Assembly: GCF_003258355.1 (NCBI RefSeq) | Contig: NZ_QKPO01000008.1 | Span: 165,745 to 229,744 of the forward strand | Direction: 5' to 3' | Source of the DNA: Confluentibacter sediminis | Lineage (GTDB): Bacteria > Bacteroidota > Bacteroidia > Flavobacteriales > Flavobacteriaceae | DNA length: 64,000 bases | Shown here: in pieces, positions 16,234-25,857 of the stretch | Position numbering within the stretch: position 1 is the stretch's first letter | How the letters are laid out: every line of letters starts with the position of its first letter | The notes under the pieces: generated by a model | Told to the model about the DNA's origin: nothing | What the model saw: only the letters and a program-made list of their open reading frames with translations | Database searches by the model: none | Translations under genes and position numbers: made by a program

Positions 16234-17883
16234 ATGTTTGAAATTTCACAGTTAAAGGACAAAAAACTCTCTGATTTACAAGAGATTGCACAAAAATTGA
16301 ACATACCAAAATATCGTTCATTAAAAAAACAAGATTTAGTCTATCAAATATTAGATACACAAGCAGCTGACCCAAAAGTTGTGAATGAAGTAGCTGAGCC
16401 TACCTTATTTAGTGAGGATAAAACTGAAAAAACTAATAATAAGGAAAAAAAGCCTAGAGCGCGTGTACAAAAACCTATTAAAAACACACCCCAACCAAAG
16501 AAAGAAGAAAAACCTATAGTAGAGACTATGACGAATGAAGCTCCTACCGAGCCTGTCGCTGAAGTCAAGAATAAGGAAGAACAAAAAACAAAGAATGTTC
16601 CAAACCCTAGACCAAAAGACGTTCAAAAACCTCACCAAAAGAGAGATAACAATCCTCAACACAAAAATAAAAACCAAAATCCTAATCAAAATTCAAATCA
16701 AAAAAACGGCAATGTGGATGCTGGAAATAAAGACAACAGGAACCGCTACCGCGAGCCAGATTTTGAGTTTGATGCCATTATAGAAAGCGAAGGTGTTTTA
16801 GACATTATGGTTGATGGCTATGGTTTTTTAAGATCTTCTGATTATAACTACCTATCATCACCCGATGATATTTATGTATCACAATCCCAAATACGTTTAT
16901 TTGGTTTAAAAAAAGGTGATACAGTTTTAGGACATGTAAGGCCTCCAAAAGAAGGTGAAAAATATTTTCCTTTAATAAAAGTTATTAAAATTAACGGTCA
17001 AGATCCAAATGTGGTAAGAGACCGTGTATCGTTTGAACATTTAACACCTTTATTTCCTAAGGAGAAATTTAAATTAGCAGAGAAACAAAGTACCATTTCT
17101 ACACGAATTATGGATTTATTTTCCCCTATCGGAAAAGGACAACGTGGTATGATTGTTTCGCAGCCTAAAACAGGAAAAACCATGTTGCTTAAAGATGTTG
17201 CAAATGCTATTGCAGCCAATCATCCTGAAGTTTATTTAATGATTTTATTAATAGATGAACGCCCAGAAGAAGTTACAGACATGCAACGCAATGTACGTGG
17301 GGAAGTCATATCTTCTACATTTGATAAAGAAGCACATGAACATGTTAAAATCGCCGATATTGTTCTTGAAAAAGCAAAGCGTTTGGTAGAATGTGGACAT
17401 GATGTCGTGATTCTTTTAGATTCCATAACACGTTTGGCAAGAGCTTATAATACAGTTCAACCTGCCTCTGGTAAAATATTAAGTGGTGGTGTGGATGCCA
17501 ATGCATTGCATAAACCAAAACGTTTCTTTGGTGCCGCTAGAAATATTGAAAACGGTGGTTCTTTGACTATTATTGCTACTGCATTGACAGAAACGGGCTC
17601 TAAAATGGACGAGGTTATCTTTGAAGAATTTAAAGGAACTGGTAATATGGAACTTCAATTGGATAGAAAAATCTCTAACCGCAGAATTTTCCCTGCTATT
17701 GATCTTACATCATCAAGCACACGCCGTGACGACTTATTACTGGACGAAAACACCATACAACGTATGTGGGTAATGCGTAAATATCTTGCTGATATGAATC
17801 CTGTTGAAGCTATGGAATTCATTAACGAACGTTTTAAACAGACTCGAAATAACGAAGAGTTTTTAATATCCATGAATGGATAA
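16234..17883 (+). CDS. rho: Transcription termination factor Rho
   Basis: Hexameric RNA-dependent ATPase that ends transcription. Residues 1-45 are the Rho_N (SAP-like) domain. Residues about 60-175 are a long, Asn/Gln/Lys/Pro-rich, low-complexity insert absent from E. coli Rho. Residues 180-255 hold the cold-shock-type RNA-binding domain. The rest is the RecA-like motor with Walker [26 protein letters not shown] and the secondary-site [12 protein letters not shown]. The 549-aa length, against about 419 in E. coli, is explained by the insert, which is typical of Bacteroidota. The 196-base upstream gap (16038-16233) contains a C- and A-rich unstructured stretch (around 16128-16145) that could allow autoregulation. 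Confidence 0.97.
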   Translation: MFEISQLKDKKLSDLQEIAQKLNIPKYRSLKKQDLVYQILDTQAADPKVVNEVAEPTLFSEDKTEKTNNKEKKPRARVQKPIKNTPQPKKEEKPIVETMTNEAPTEPVAEVKNKEEQKTKNVPNPRPKDVQKPHQKRDNNPQHKNKNQNPNQNSNQKNGNVDAGNKDNRNRYREPDFEFDAIIESEGVLDIMVDGYGFLRSSDYNYLSSPDDIYVSQSQIRLFGLKKGDTVLGHVRPPKEGEKYFPLIKVIKINGQDPNVVRDRVSFEHLTPLFPKEKFKLAEKQSTISTRIMDLFSPIGKGQRGMIVSQPKTGKTMLLKDVANAIAANHPEVYLMILLIDERPEEVTDMQRNVRGEVISSTFDKEAHEHVKIADIVLEKAKRLVECGHDVVILLDSITRLARAYNTVQPASGKILSGGVDANALHKPKRFFGAARNIENGGSLTIIATALTETGSKMDEVIFEEFKGTGNMELQLDRKISNRRIFPAIDLTSSSTRRDDLLLDENTIQRMWVMRKYLADMNPVEAMEFINERFKQTRNNEEFLISMNG

Positions 17884-17910
17884 AATATTCTAACCAAACA
17901 TTAAACATAA

Positions 17911-17949
17911 AAAGCTTTAACAACCAATTTATTTGTTAAGGCTTTTTTT
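17911..17949 (+). terminator. Rho-independent terminator after rho
   Basis: Stem of 13 pairs with one G-U (17911-17923 with 17933-17945) and a 9-base loop, followed by a T tract. It lies 27 bases after the rho stop. Confidence 0.85.
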
Positions 17950-17991
17950 ATGAGCCTTTATAATTAAGTTTTGTCACAACAATTTAAAACA

Positions 17992-18023
17992 AAAAGACCT
18001 CTCAAATACTTGAGAGGTCTTTT
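17992..18023. terminator. Bidirectional terminator after rpsT
   Basis: Perfect 14-bp inverted repeat (AAAAGACCTCTCAA at 17992-18005; complement at 18010-18023) with a 4-base loop. The A run on one side and T run on the other allow it to end transcription in both directions. On the minus strand it closes the tRNA-Glu/rpsT unit. Confidence 0.9.
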
Positions 18024-18043
18024 GATATTTTAATAAGTTTATG

Positions 18044-18295
18044 TTAAAGTGCAGCTATATGCTTAGATAACCCAGATTTAAGGTTTGCAGCTTTATTAGC
18101 ATGAATAACGTTTTTCTTAGCTAATTTATCCAACATAGAAACAACAGAAGTATATAACGTCTCAGCTTCTTTTTTATCAGTTAATTCACGTAATTTTTTA
18201 ATAGCATTACGAGTTGTTTTATGCTGATATTTGTTTATTGTACGCTTAGTTTCGTTACTTCTAATTCTTTTTAACGATGACTTGTGATTTGCCAT
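18044..18295 (-). CDS. rpsT: 30S ribosomal protein S20
   Basis: 83-aa, Lys/Arg-rich, all-helical primary binder of 16S rRNA. It starts with [22 protein letters not shown] and ends with the conserved [16 protein letters not shown] region. The length is slightly short of E. coli S20 (87 aa), normal for Bacteroidota. The start lies only 27 bases after the 3' end of the tRNA-Glu gene on the same strand, with no terminator between, so it is most likely read from the two promoters upstream of the tRNA. Confidence 0.97.
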   Translation of the reverse strand: MANHKSSLKRIRSNETKRTINKYQHKTTRNAIKKLRELTDKKEAETLYTSVVSMLDKLAKKNVIHANKAANLKSGLSKHIAAL

Positions 18296-18322
18296 TTCTA
18301 ATTTTTGTTTTTTTTAAAATTG

Positions 18323-18394
18323 TAGCCCGTAGGGGAATCGAACCCCTCTTACCAGGATGAAAACCTGGCGTCCTAGCCGATAGACGAACGGGCC
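18323..18394 (-). tRNA. tRNA-Glu (anticodon TTC)
   Basis: A 72-base cloverleaf on the minus strand. The acceptor stem is GGCCCGT / ACGGGCT with discriminator A. The anticodon stem CCAGG / CCTGG has loop TTTTCAT (anticodon TTC). The T arm is GAGGGGTTCGATTCCCCTAC-like with the TTCGA loop. CCA is not encoded. Two promoter-like elements lie upstream and rpsT lies directly downstream. Confidence 0.97.
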
Positions 18395-18413
18395 AAGGAT
18401 TTTTTTGAGAGCG

Positions 18414-18443
18414 CAAATATAATTATAAAATTTAAACTTGCAA
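18414..18443 (-). promoter_or_regulatory. Proximal promoter of tRNA-Glu/rpsT (TTG-N19-TATATTTG)
   Basis: Minus-strand -7 element TATATTTG (18414-18421) and -33 TTG (18441-18443) with 19 bases between, an ideal Bacteroidota sigma-ABfr promoter. The predicted start is a few bases before the tRNA 5' end. Confidence 0.8.
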
Positions 18444-18481
18444 CACTTTTCAAATAACTTGCAACGTTTCCATTGCGGATG

Positions 18482-18511
18482 CAAAAATACAACTATTTTT
18501 AAATGTCGCAA
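18482..18511 (-). promoter_or_regulatory. Distal promoter of tRNA-Glu/rpsT (TTG-N19-TATTTTTG)
   Basis: Second minus-strand element with the same geometry: TATTTTTG at 18482-18489 and TTG at 18509-18511, 19 bases apart, 68 bases upstream of the first. The region between holds two TTGCAA words. Confidence 0.7.
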
Positions 18512-18544
18512 TACCTACTTAATATTTTTTGAAAAAAAATTAAA

Positions 18545-20023
18545 TTAATATGCCTTTGCAAATAACACTCTCATTTTTGAAGGGTTTCCAGTATACACAC
18601 AAACACCTGCTTCTTGCTTATTATTCAATGGAATACACCTAATTGTTGCCTTTGTAAGCTCTTTTATTTTTTCTTCTGTCTCAATGGTCCCATCCCAATG
18701 CGCCGAGATAAAACCGCCTTTATTTTCTAAAACAGACTTAAATTCTTCAAAATTTTCTACTTCGGTTATATGATTATCTCTAAAATTTAACGCCTTTTCA
18801 AATAACGATTTTTGAATATCTGCTAATAAATTCTCAACAACTTTGCTTAAATTCTTTAAAGCAATGACTTCTTTTGTTAAGGTATCTCGCCTTGCTATTT
18901 CAACAGTACCGTTTTCTAAGTCTTTAGGGCCTATTGCAATACGCAATGGAACACCTTGCAACTCATATTGTGCAAATTTCGCACCAGGACGTTGTGTATC
19001 CCTATCATCGTATTTAACAGATATATTTTTACTTTTTAACTCTTTTAAAATACTATGGGCTACTTCACTTACAGCATTAAATTCATCGTCACTTTTATAA
19101 ATAGGCACTATGACCACTTGATTTGGTGCTAAACTTGGCGGTAAAACCAAACCATTATCATCACTATGCGTCATAATTAACGCCCCCATAAGGCGTGTTG
19201 AAACACCCCAAGACGTTGCCCAAACATAATCTTGCTTACCTTCTTTATTGGCGAATTTAACATCAAAGGCTTTGGCAAAATTTTGTCCGAGAAAGTGAGA
19301 TGTTCCAGCTTGTAATGCCTTCCCATCTTGCATTAATGCTTCAATACAATAGGTTTCATCGGCTCCAGCAAAACGTTCACTTTCTGTTTTTAATCCTTGA
19401 ATAACAGGAATGGCCATGAAATTTTCAACAAATGTCGCATATACATTATTCATTAATTCTGCTTCAGTAATAGCTTCAACCTTTGTTTCATGTGCTGTAT
19501 GCCCTTCTTGCCATAAAAATTCTGCGGTACGCAAAAACAAACGTGTACGCATTTCCCAACGCACGACATTAGCCCATTGATTAATTAACAATGGTAAATC
19601 CCTATAAGATTGAATCCATCCTCTGTAAGTATTCCAAATAATGGCCTCCGAAGTTGGTCTTACAATCAATTCCTCCTCCAATTTAGCCTCTGGATCTACT
19701 CGCAATTTACCTGGTTTGTCAGGATCTGCTTGTAACCTATAATGTGTCACAATAGCACACTCTTTCGCAAAACCTTCGGCATTCTTTTCTTCGGCCTCAA
19801 ACAAACTTTTTGGCACAAATAAAGGAAAATAGGCATTTTGATGCCCGGTTTCTTTAAACATCCTGTCCAATTCTGCCTGCATTTTTTCCCAAATGGCATA
19901 ACCATATGGCTTAATGACCATACAGCCCCTAACTGCCGAATTCTCAGCTAAATCAGCCTTTACAACAAGTTCGTTATACCATTTTGAATAATCCTCTGCT
20001 CTACTAGTAAGTTTTTTGCTCAT
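18545..20023 (-). CDS. proS: Prolyl-tRNA synthetase (archaeal/eukaryotic-type, short form)
   Basis: Class II aminoacyl-tRNA synthetase charging tRNA-Pro. The order is that of the short ProRS type without the bacterial editing insert: N-terminal [15 protein letters not shown], motif 2 around [25 protein letters not shown], motif 3, then the anticodon-binding domain and a C-terminal zinc-domain-like tail ending in LFAKAY. I prefer the ATG at 20023 ([13 protein letters not shown]), giving 492 aa, over the upstream in-frame ATG at 20041, which adds six residues not expected in the family. It is monocistronic and divergent from the lipoprotein gene. Confidence 0.96.
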   Translation of the reverse strand: MSKKLTSRAEDYSKWYNELVVKADLAENSAVRGCMVIKPYGYAIWEKMQAELDRMFKETGHQNAYFPLFVPKSLFEAEEKNAEGFAKECAIVTHYRLQADPDKPGKLRVDPEAKLEEELIVRPTSEAIIWNTYRGWIQSYRDLPLLINQWANVVRWEMRTRLFLRTAEFLWQEGHTAHETKVEAITEAELMNNVYATFVENFMAIPVIQGLKTESERFAGADETYCIEALMQDGKALQAGTSHFLGQNFAKAFDVKFANKEGKQDYVWATSWGVSTRLMGALIMTHSDDNGLVLPPSLAPNQVVIVPIYKSDDEFNAVSEVAHSILKELKSKNISVKYDDRDTQRPGAKFAQYELQGVPLRIAIGPKDLENGTVEIARRDTLTKEVIALKNLSKVVENLLADIQKSLFEKALNFRDNHITEVENFEEFKSVLENKGGFISAHWDGTIETEEKIKELTKATIRCIPLNNKQEAGVCVYTGNPSKMRVLFAKAY

Positions 20024-20086
20024 ATAAGTGGTTTGGCACAAAAATTGTGACTATGTTAAATATAGAAATAGTTTGGCAAAACTAAC

Positions 20087-20094
20087 TATTTTTG
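20087..20094 (+). promoter_or_regulatory. -7 promoter element (TATTTTTG) for the low-complexity lipoprotein gene
   Basis: Exact TAnnTTTG match 32 bases upstream of the ATG at 20126. No TTG at the ideal upstream distance. Confidence 0.5.
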
Positions 20095-20125
20095 TTATGT
20101 TCAACAATAAAAAAGAAATAGAGAT

Positions 20126-21163
20126 ATGAAATTTATTAACTACTTAAAAAGAAAAATGTCATTAATAGCAATTGCTATGTTGTTATTAGTGGTATCATCG
20201 TGTGGTTCTTATCAATACGTTGGTGTGGACAATGATGGTATTTATGGCGAAGCCCCAAGAACAATGTCTCAAAATGACCAAGTTGTTGTTGAAACACAAA
20301 ATAATTCTAATGATTATTATCAAAATTATTTTAATAGTAAAGCTTTAGAGTATGAAAGAATAAATGATGAAGGTGCTATTTTCACGGATGTAGATTCCTA
20401 CCAAAGCAATTCTTATACTGATGAAGGAGACCCCAATAACAACAATTACCAAGGCTATGGTGGTTGGGGGCAAACCAATAGTCAAGTAACCGTCAATGTT
20501 CAACCAAGTTTTGGCTGGGGAGGCATGTGGTACAGACCGTTTTTTAGCTATGGCTATTATGGCAACCGTTGGAACAACTGGGGCTATTACAATCCTTATT
20601 ATGCTGGTTTTTATGGTGATTATTATGGAGGCTTTTATGGTAGTTTCTATGGTGGTTGGTACAATCCATATAGATTTCCTGGGCATTACTATGCTTTCAA
20701 CGGATACAATAATTATTATTACGGAAATGCATATTATGGAAGAAATAATGTGTCTTACAGTGCCAGCAGAAGAAATAGCTATCGATCAAATAGCATAGGC
20801 AATAGAAGCAGTTCTACCAACAATGGTAATACATCAAGATACAGCTCTTATAGAAGAAGCAATACGGTTAGTCCATATAGCACGACAAGTCGTGGTTACA
20901 ATAATTCGTCCTCTACTATAAATAGTAATTCGTCAAGAAGAAATAGTAGCGCTAACACATCCTCTTCTTATCCATCCAATAATTCTACCTATTCAAGAAG
21001 AAGCAACACAAGCAATAATTCTACGTATTCTCCTAGCAGATCATCTTCTAGTAGCAACAATTCTGGAAGCTACTCAAGATCAAGTAGCGGCAGCAGTAGC
21101 TCTGGAACAATGAGGTCTTCTGGTGGCAGTAGTAGTTCTGGTGGTTCTTCAAGAAGACGTTAA
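20126..21163 (+). CDS. Low-complexity Tyr/Gly/Asn/Ser-rich lipoprotein
   Basis: 345-aa protein with a signal peptide and lipobox (VVSSCGS, Cys near 26). Residues 100-205 are dominated by Gly, Tyr, Asn and aromatic residues (runs such as YYGGFYGSFYGGWYNP). Residues 210-345 are almost entirely Ser, Asn, Arg and Thr with SSRR/SRRRN patterns. It resembles proteins often labelled vitellogenin-like in Flavobacteriaceae, a label without functional meaning. Likely surface-anchored and intrinsically disordered. Function unknown. It is followed 26 bases later by a FadL-type porin gene, and both probably end at the terminator at 22772-22803. Confidence 0.8.
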   Translation: MKFINYLKRKMSLIAIAMLLLVVSSCGSYQYVGVDNDGIYGEAPRTMSQNDQVVVETQNNSNDYYQNYFNSKALEYERINDEGAIFTDVDSYQSNSYTDEGDPNNNNYQGYGGWGQTNSQVTVNVQPSFGWGGMWYRPFFSYGYYGNRWNNWGYYNPYYAGFYGDYYGGFYGSFYGGWYNPYRFPGHYYAFNGYNNYYYGNAYYGRNNVSYSASRRNSYRSNSIGNRSSSTNNGNTSRYSSYRRSNTVSPYSTTSRGYNNSSSTINSNSSRRNSSANTSSSYPSNNSTYSRRSNTSNNSTYSPSRSSSSSNNSGSYSRSSSGSSSSGTMRSSGGSSSSGGSSRRR

Positions 21164-21189
21164 TATTTTTTAAAGAAAAAAAGAAACAT

Positions 21190-22749
21190 ATGAAAAAGTT
21201 ACAATTCCTATTTATAGGCATGTTATCTATGTCTACACTTTATGCCCAAGACATCTCTGACGCCGTAAGATATTCGCAAAGTGAAATTCAAGGAACCGCT
21301 CGTTTTAGAGCTTTAAGTGGTGCCTTCGGAGCTTTAGGTGGTGATATGAGTGCCGTAAGCATCAACCCTGCTGGTTCTGCTGTCTTTGCACAAAGTCATG
21401 CATCGATAACCCTTTCAAATTTAGCTTCCAAAAATGACACACGATATTTTAATGGTTTAACAGGAACTACCGAATCTAATTTCGATATAAATCAGGGTGG
21501 TGCATCTTTTGTATTTGCTAATAACAACTCAAATTCTCCTTGGAGAAAATTTACTTTAGGGGTGGCTTATGATAAAACCAATAATCATGACAATAGTTGG
21601 AATGCGGTTGGAACAAATACAAAAGATGATGTTTATGTGGATCAAAATAATATTGTTAGGTCTCCAGCAAATTCGATAGCTGGATATTTCTTTCTTTACT
21701 CAGAAGGCGTAAAATTGGGAGATATTTCATTAATAGGGAATGAATCAATAACCGATGCCTATTCCGATATTGGAAATGTGTTTGGGCTTACGCATCAACA
21801 AGCCTTCCTAGGATACCAATCTTACATACTTGAACCAGATGTGGATGACGACAACAATACAACATATACCTCAAATCTTGCTAGTGGAAATTTTGATCAT
21901 AATTATTATTATACATCAACAGGATTAAATGGCAAAGTAGCATTTAACATGGCCGCTCAATATGGCGATAACCTATATTTAGGGTTAAATTTAAATTCTC
22001 ATTTTATAAATTACGACCGTTCCACATCACTATTTGAAAATAATTCAAATAATAATTCATTAATTAGCAGTATAGCATTCGATAACACCCTATCTACAAC
22101 AGGTAGCGGATTTTCGTTTCAATTAGGTGGTATTTTAAAATTAAGTAACGAATTCAGAGTGGGTTTAACGTATGATTCACCAACATGGTATACCATTTCA
22201 GAAGAAACCACACAATATCTATCTGCCATAAGAGATGATAATGGCTCAAATGTTACAGCTGTTGTAAATCCACAAATCGTCAATATCTATCCAGATTACA
22301 AATTACAAACACCTGCAAAAATAACAGGAAGTTTAGCTTATGTTTTTGGAACACAAGGTTTAATTAGTTTTGACTATTCACACAAAGATTATAGTACTAC
22401 TAAATTTAAACCGACTTCAGATTTTACTGGTTTAAATAGTGATGTTAATAATGTATTAACCGCTGCTTCAACCTATAGAATTGGTGGCGAATATAAAATA
22501 CAACAATTTAGTTTAAGAGGTGGTTATCGTTTTGAGGAAAGCCCTTATAAAAACGGCATAACCGTTGGTGATTTAAACGGCTATTCATTAGGGATTGGAT
22601 ATAATTTTGGAAATACAAAATTGGATGTTACTTATGATTATTTTGAAAGAACTTCCGAAACGCCATTATACAATGTTGGGTTAACGGATGCTGCTATAAT
22701 TGACAATACAAATTCAAATATAACTTTATCTTTAAGCTTCAATATATAA
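21190..22749 (+). CDS. OmpP1/FadL/TodX-family outer membrane protein
   Basis: 519-aa outer-membrane beta-barrel with a cleavable signal peptide (MKKLQFLFIGMLSMSTLYAQ). The FadL-type N-terminal plug signature is present (RFRALSGAFGALGGDMSAVSINPAGSAVF), followed by alternating amphipathic strands and a C-terminal aromatic-rich strand ending ITLSLSFNI. Family members import hydrophobic molecules such as long-chain fatty acids. The substrate here is not known. It probably shares a transcript with the upstream lipoprotein. Confidence 0.9.
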   Translation: MKKLQFLFIGMLSMSTLYAQDISDAVRYSQSEIQGTARFRALSGAFGALGGDMSAVSINPAGSAVFAQSHASITLSNLASKNDTRYFNGLTGTTESNFDINQGGASFVFANNNSNSPWRKFTLGVAYDKTNNHDNSWNAVGTNTKDDVYVDQNNIVRSPANSIAGYFFLYSEGVKLGDISLIGNESITDAYSDIGNVFGLTHQQAFLGYQSYILEPDVDDDNNTTYTSNLASGNFDHNYYYTSTGLNGKVAFNMAAQYGDNLYLGLNLNSHFINYDRSTSLFENNSNNNSLISSIAFDNTLSTTGSGFSFQLGGILKLSNEFRVGLTYDSPTWYTISEETTQYLSAIRDDNGSNVTAVVNPQIVNIYPDYKLQTPAKITGSLAYVFGTQGLISFDYSHKDYSTTKFKPTSDFTGLNSDVNNVLTAASTYRIGGEYKIQQFSLRGGYRFEESPYKNGITVGDLNGYSLGIGYNFGNTKLDVTYDYFERTSETPLYNVGLTDAAIIDNTNSNITLSLSFNI

Positions 22750-22771
22750 GCAGAATAAAGACATTTATTAT

Positions 22772-22803
22772 AAGGCCTGAACTTAGTAGTTCAGGCTTTT
22801 TTT
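22772..22803 (+). terminator. Rho-independent terminator after the FadL-type gene
   Basis: Perfect stem GCCTGAAC / GTTCAGGC (22775-22782, 22789-22796) with a 6-base loop and a T tract. Confidence 0.9.
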
Positions 22804-22891
22804 CATGTACTGTAAGGAAACAAAACCTCATCGTACTAATAAACCGGCATTAATTGTTTGTTAATACAAAACATAACAAAACGGAATTACC

Positions 22892-22899
22892 TATCTTTG
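22892..22899 (+). promoter_or_regulatory. -7 promoter element (TATCTTTG) for folE
   Basis: Exact TAnnTTTG match 28 bases before the folE ATG. No -33 TTG at 17-23 bases. Confidence 0.55.
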
Positions 22900-22927
22900 C
22901 TGACTAAAAAATAAGTTTTTTGAACAC

Positions 22928-23605
22928 ATGAAAATTGAGAAAAACATTGAGGATTTTGATGCCTTGGGTGAAGATCATATTGGAACTTCATCAAACACAC
23001 CTATGAGAAGTGATGCTTTTAAACTTTCTGTTGAAGAAAAAATAGACATTATAAGAGATGATGTACGCCACATCATGGAAACCTTAGGATTAGATTTGAC
23101 GGATGATAGCTTAAATGGAACACCGAACAGAGTTGCTAAAATGTTTGTTAAAGAAATTTTTGGAGGCCTAGATCCCAATAAAAAACCTAGCGCTTCCACA
23201 TTTGAAAACAAATACAAATACGGTGAAATGTTGGTTGAAAAAAACATTACCATGTATTCCACTTGCGAGCATCATTTGCTTCCTATTGTTGGAAAAGCAC
23301 ATATTGCCTACATTTCTAACGGAAGTGTTGTAGGTCTTTCTAAAATGAACCGTATTGTAGATTATTATGCTAAACGCCCACAAGTACAAGAGCGTTTAAC
23401 CATACAAATTGTCAAAGAACTTCAAGACGTTTTAAACACTCAAGATGTGGCTTGCGTTATAGATGCAAAACATTTATGTGTGAATTCTCGAGGCATTAGA
23501 GATATTGAAAGTAGCACCGTAACATCAGAATTTGGTGGTAAATTTAAAGAAGAGGCTACCCGTAGAGAATTTTTAGATTATATAAAACTTGACACTAAAT
23601 TTTAA
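22928..23605 (+). CDS. folE: GTP cyclohydrolase I
   Basis: First enzyme of folate/tetrahydropterin synthesis, converting GTP to dihydroneopterin triphosphate; a zinc-dependent homodecamer. Zinc ligands are visible in TCEHHLLPI (Cys and His, about residue 113) and in HLCVNSRGI (Cys, about 183). The GLSKMNRIVDYYAKRPQVQERLT block is canonical. There is a roughly 35-residue N-terminal extension before the conserved core, common in the phylum. It has its own promoter and precedes cysS by 69 bases. Confidence 0.97.
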   Translation: MKIEKNIEDFDALGEDHIGTSSNTPMRSDAFKLSVEEKIDIIRDDVRHIMETLGLDLTDDSLNGTPNRVAKMFVKEIFGGLDPNKKPSASTFENKYKYGEMLVEKNITMYSTCEHHLLPIVGKAHIAYISNGSVVGLSKMNRIVDYYAKRPQVQERLTIQIVKELQDVLNTQDVACVIDAKHLCVNSRGIRDIESSTVTSEFGGKFKEEATRREFLDYIKLDTKF

Positions 23606-23618
23606 TAAGTTTGATGTT

Positions 23619-23626
23619 TATTTTTG
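23619..23626 (+). promoter_or_regulatory. -7 promoter element (TATTTTTG) for cysS
   Basis: Exact TAnnTTTG match about 48 bases before the cysS ATG; cysS may also be read from the folE promoter because no terminator separates them. Confidence 0.45.
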
Positions 23627-23674
23627 TTACTCATTAACAACTAAACAAATCAACGACTAAACTCATCAACATCC

Positions 23675-25156
23675 ATGCAACTTTTTCAGCAGCAAAAACT
23701 ATATCTATATAATTCGCTTTCAGGAAAAAAAGAACCATTTAAACCTATCAACGAAGGCTATGTTGGGATGTATGTTTGTGGACCAACCGTATACAGTAAT
23801 GTACATCTTGGGAATGTAAGGACGTTTATGTCATTTGATGTGATATTTAGATACCTTAAACATTTAGGGTATAAAGTGCGTTATGTTAGAAACATTACCG
23901 ATGCTGGTCATTTAGAAAATGATGCAGATGCTGGCGAGGATAAAATAACCAAAAAAGCACGGTTAGAACAAATAGAACCTATGGAAATCGTGCAACGCTA
24001 CACCGTAGATTTTCATAATATATTAAATACGTTCAATTTTTTACCTCCAAGTATTGAACCTACGGCAACTGGACATATTATTGAACAAATTGAATTGATT
24101 AAAAACATCATTGATAATGGTTTTGCTTATGTAGTTAATGGTTCTGTTTATTTTGATGTCCATAAGTTTAATAAAACTCATGATTACGGTAAATTAAGCA
24201 AACGTAAATTAGAGGATTTAATTCATAATACACGTGAATTGGACGGCCAAAGCGACAAAAAAAACCCACAAGATTTTGCACTTTGGAAAAAAGCCGAACC
24301 TCAACATATTATGCGTTGGCCTTCACCGTGGAGTGATGGTTTTCCTGGTTGGCATTTAGAGTGTACAGCTATGAGCACCAAATATTTGGGAGATCATTTT
24401 GATATTCATGGTGGTGGTATGGATTTAAAATTTCCACATCACGAATGTGAAATCGCCCAAAATGAAGCTGCCAAAGGACAAACACCCGTAAATTATTGGA
24501 TGCATGCCAATATGCTAGAGTTAAACGGACAACGTATGTCTAAAACAACAGGCAATATTATTAACCCAGGAGAATTACTTTCTGGTAACAATAAGATTAT
24601 GTCTAAGGCATACTCTCCTAGCGTTATTCGATTTTTTATGATGCAATCTTCCTATAGAAGTGTCTTAGACTTAACAGACTCTGGTTTATTAGGTAGTGAA
24701 AAGGGCTTTTACCGCTTGATGGATGCCTTTAACACCTTAGAAAGTTTAAAACCATCAACGAGGTCTAGCATCAATATAGCAGATTGGAAACAAGCTTGTT
24801 ATAATGCTATGAATGACGATTTCAACACCCCTATTTTAATTGCTAATTTATTTGAAGCTGTTAAATATATCAATCAAGTGAAAGAAGGTTCTGAAACTTT
24901 AACTTCAGAAGATATTGTACTTTTACAGGAGACCATACATACCTTTATTTTTGATATTTTAGGCCTTGAAAACGTGTCTAAAACCGAATCTGGAACCGAC
25001 AAATTATCGGCGGCCGTTGGTGTTTTAATTAAATTAAGACAAGAGGCTAGAGCCAATAAAGATTTCGCCATGTCTGACAAAATACGTGACGAATTGGCTG
25101 AGGCTGGTATTCAACTTAAAGACGGCAAAGACGGAACTTCATTTTCAGTTAATTAG
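23675..25156 (+). CDS. cysS: Cysteinyl-tRNA synthetase
   Basis: Class I aminoacyl-tRNA synthetase of 493 aa. The HIGH-equivalent is HLGN in [17 protein letters not shown], which also contains the first zinc-ligand cysteine. Further zinc ligands lie in WHLECTAMS and the [10 protein letters not shown] segment, and the KMSKS loop is [13 protein letters not shown] anticodon-binding domain fills the C-terminus. All catalytic features are intact. It is followed by yidD at 46 bases. Confidence 0.97.
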   Translation: MQLFQQQKLYLYNSLSGKKEPFKPINEGYVGMYVCGPTVYSNVHLGNVRTFMSFDVIFRYLKHLGYKVRYVRNITDAGHLENDADAGEDKITKKARLEQIEPMEIVQRYTVDFHNILNTFNFLPPSIEPTATGHIIEQIELIKNIIDNGFAYVVNGSVYFDVHKFNKTHDYGKLSKRKLEDLIHNTRELDGQSDKKNPQDFALWKKAEPQHIMRWPSPWSDGFPGWHLECTAMSTKYLGDHFDIHGGGMDLKFPHHECEIAQNEAAKGQTPVNYWMHANMLELNGQRMSKTTGNIINPGELLSGNNKIMSKAYSPSVIRFFMMQSSYRSVLDLTDSGLLGSEKGFYRLMDAFNTLESLKPSTRSSINIADWKQACYNAMNDDFNTPILIANLFEAVKYINQVKEGSETLTSEDIVLLQETIHTFIFDILGLENVSKTESGTDKLSAAVGVLIKLRQEARANKDFAMSDKIRDELAEAGIQLKDGKDGTSFSVN

Positions 25157-25202
25157 AAGCTTTCTCTTTTCTGCGATGATTCAATGAAGTTAATGACAAC
25201 AA

Positions 25203-25424
25203 ATGAAAAAACTACTCATTGCACCATTTTTGTTTTTGATAAAAGTGTACCAAACATTGATATCGCCTATAACACCTGCATCCTGTAGATATCAACCAAC
25301 ATGCTCCCATTATTCTAAAGAAGCATTACAAAAACATGGACTGTTTAAAGGAGGTTGGTTAGCTATAAAGCGTATTTTTAGTTGCCATCCTTGGGGAGGC
25401 TCCGGCTATGACCCTGTACCTTAA
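25203..25424 (+). CDS. yidD: Membrane protein insertion efficiency factor YidD
   Basis: 73-aa membrane-associated protein with the family signature: an N-terminal amphipathic helix ([21 protein letters not shown]) and the three conserved cysteines ([12 protein letters not shown] and [15 protein letters not shown]). It assists YidC-dependent insertion. Here it is away from the usual rnpA-yidC context and follows cysS, a location seen in other Bacteroidota. Confidence 0.94.
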   Translation: MKKLLIAPFLFLIKVYQTLISPITPASCRYQPTCSHYSKEALQKHGLFKGGWLAIKRIFSCHPWGGSGYDPVP

Positions 25425-25674
25425 AAAGTTTCACAAATAATCAACAACCTTTATCATTTGGTTATTTATGAAACGGAACTACTAATTCCTTTCATTATTT
25501 GTACATTCCTTGCTCCTAGTTTTATCAATAATAACTATACCCTCTCAATTAACTTAATCTATACACTACGAATCTTATAATTATTGATTTTAATTATATA
25601 AAGTTTTAACGGACTATCTATAATATTTTTGTCTTTAAATAATTCATATTTTATAATCACATAAATCATTACAT

Positions 25675-25791
25675 ATGAAAAATATTTTCAAAGCATTAAT
25701 TGCAGGTTACGGAGCAAAAAAATTGGGTGGAGGCTGTTTAAGTACTATTATAATTTTTATAATTATCTGGTGGCTATTAGGGAATTTTTAA
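25675..25791 (+). CDS. Small membrane protein (38 aa)
   Basis: Open frame of 38 codons between yidD and the serine hydrolase gene. The N-terminal half is basic and glycine-rich (MKNIFKALIAGYGAKKLGGG). The C-terminal half is a single strongly hydrophobic helix (CLSTIIIFIIIWWLLG). The charge pattern, clean ATG start, and isolation in an otherwise gene-free 433-base space argue for a real single-pass peptide. I do not recognise the family. It could resemble other small glycine-helix membrane peptides of this group. Confidence 0.55.
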   Translation: MKNIFKALIAGYGAKKLGGGCLSTIIIFIIIWWLLGNF

Positions 25792-25857
25792 TTCTAAAAT
25801 ATTAGAAACACCCTCGTTTATCGAGCTGTTTTCTATGTTTTATATTTTAGCTTAGTT

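Noticed and set aside
20345..20798. Two alternative frames (113 and 100 aa) within the low-complexity lipoprotein gene
   Set aside because: Produced by its Tyr/Gly/Asn codon repetition. The lipoprotein frame has a proper signal peptide and lipobox.
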